DNA of 6,305 nucleotides from the NCBI GenBank assembly GCA_003354055.1, contig PIVQ01000441.1, positions 1-6,305 on the forward strand, written 5' to 3'. Shown one piece after another: positions 6,176 through 6,305 of this stretch. Every line of letters begins with the position of its first letter. Position 1 is the stretch's first letter. The notes beneath the pieces are model-generated. The model ran no database searches. It saw nothing but the letters and a program-made list of their open reading frames with translations, and was not told the DNA's origin. Made by a program: the position numbers and the translations under genes. Source of the stretch: Desulfobacteraceae bacterium (GTDB lineage: Bacteria > Desulfobacterota > Desulfobacteria > Desulfobacterales > Desulfobacteraceae).

Positions 6176-6190
6176 AAAAATATTCTGGGC

Positions 6191-6305
6191 TCAAGCCACC
6201 ATCACAAACTCTTGTTGGATTTCCTCCACCTCATTCATGTTCTGGGAGAAGAGGTCAAAGATCTCTGGGTCGAAATGGGTGCCTGATCCTTTTTCCATGA
6301 TTTTT
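6191..6305 (-). CDS. C-terminal end of an HD-GYP domain protein, probable c-di-GMP phosphodiesterase (5' end outside window)
   Basis: Thirty-seven codons run on the minus strand from the window edge to TGA at 6193-6191. The peptide includes MEKGSGTHFDPEIFDLF and ends EFVMVA. The pattern (E)G(S/R)GTHFDPEIVDxF near the C-terminus is characteristic of HD-GYP domains, which hydrolyse cyclic di-GMP. The catalytic HD and GYP motifs lie upstream, outside the window, so activity cannot be judged. Many such proteins are response regulators with a receiver domain at the N-terminus, or carry PAS/GAF sensors; the part seen does not distinguish these. It shares its strand with the small membrane protein gene, but the gap of about 410 bp argues against one operon. 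Confidence 0.82.
   Translation of the reverse strand, partial: KIMEKGSGTHFDPEIFDLFSQNMNEVEEIQQEFVMVA

Larger units (their letters stand above)
5780..6190. other. Non-coding stretch with repeats between the small membrane gene and the HD-GYP gene
   Basis: About 410 bp with no supported gene. It contains the 5' region of the small membrane protein gene, a two-copy composite repeat (5830-5844 and 5904-5923), a 10-bp inverted repeat (5919-5985), a 19-bp palindrome (6105-6123), a small GC hairpin (6149-6161) and the 3' untranslated region of the HD-GYP gene. Short reading frames here lack good ribosome-binding sites. Confidence 0.7.

Noticed and set aside
6096..6305. Plus-strand frame starting ATG at 6096 and open to the window edge, with an AGGGG about 10 nt upstream
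   Set aside because: More than half of it is antisense to the HD-GYP C-terminus, which carries a diagnostic GTHFDPEI motif; the peptide looks non-natural.

Overview
The window carries four protein-coding features, two of them cut by the window edges, on a moderate-GC background. Domain content and codon style suggest a Gram-negative, signalling-rich bacterium. My best guess is a sulfate reducer of the Desulfobacteraceae type (Desulfobacterota), because large multi-domain receptors, DUF294-type nucleotidyltransferases and HD-GYP proteins are typical there. This is an inference from protein style; no marker gene is present.

Layout. (1) Positions 1-2861, minus strand: 953 codons in one unbroken frame, starting at 2861 and leaving the window at position 1. 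It encodes a Sec signal peptide followed by four tandem periplasmic solute-binding (SBP_bac_3/PBPb, Venus-flytrap) domains, the sensor half of a BvgS/EvgS-like receptor. The membrane and output domains lie outside the window. (2) Positions 2862-3167: a divergent intergenic region with candidate promoters facing both ways and a 9-bp direct repeat spaced 30 bp. (3) Positions 3168-5450, plus strand: a 760-residue cytoplasmic protein with a PAS domain, a degenerate histidine-kinase-like core that has lost its phospho-acceptor histidine and ATP-binding motifs, and a DUF294 nucleotidyltransferase domain with its DUF294_C partner. (4) Positions 5528-5779, minus strand: an 83-residue small membrane protein with a strong Shine-Dalgarno, convergent with the previous gene. 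(5) Positions 5780-6190: a non-coding stretch with several repeats and inverted repeats. (6) Positions 6191-6305, minus strand: the last 37 codons of an HD-GYP protein, probably a cyclic-di-GMP phosphodiesterase.

How they may work together. The window is a signalling neighbourhood: an extracytoplasmic receptor, a PAS-regulated nucleotidyltransferase and an HD-GYP output gene. The receptor and the nucleotidyltransferase are divergently transcribed and could share control in the region between them. Nothing in the sequence proves a common pathway. The most unusual item is the PAS/pseudo-kinase/nucleotidyltransferase fusion, in which a dead kinase core appears to have become a sensory or regulatory module for a GlnD-like transferase.
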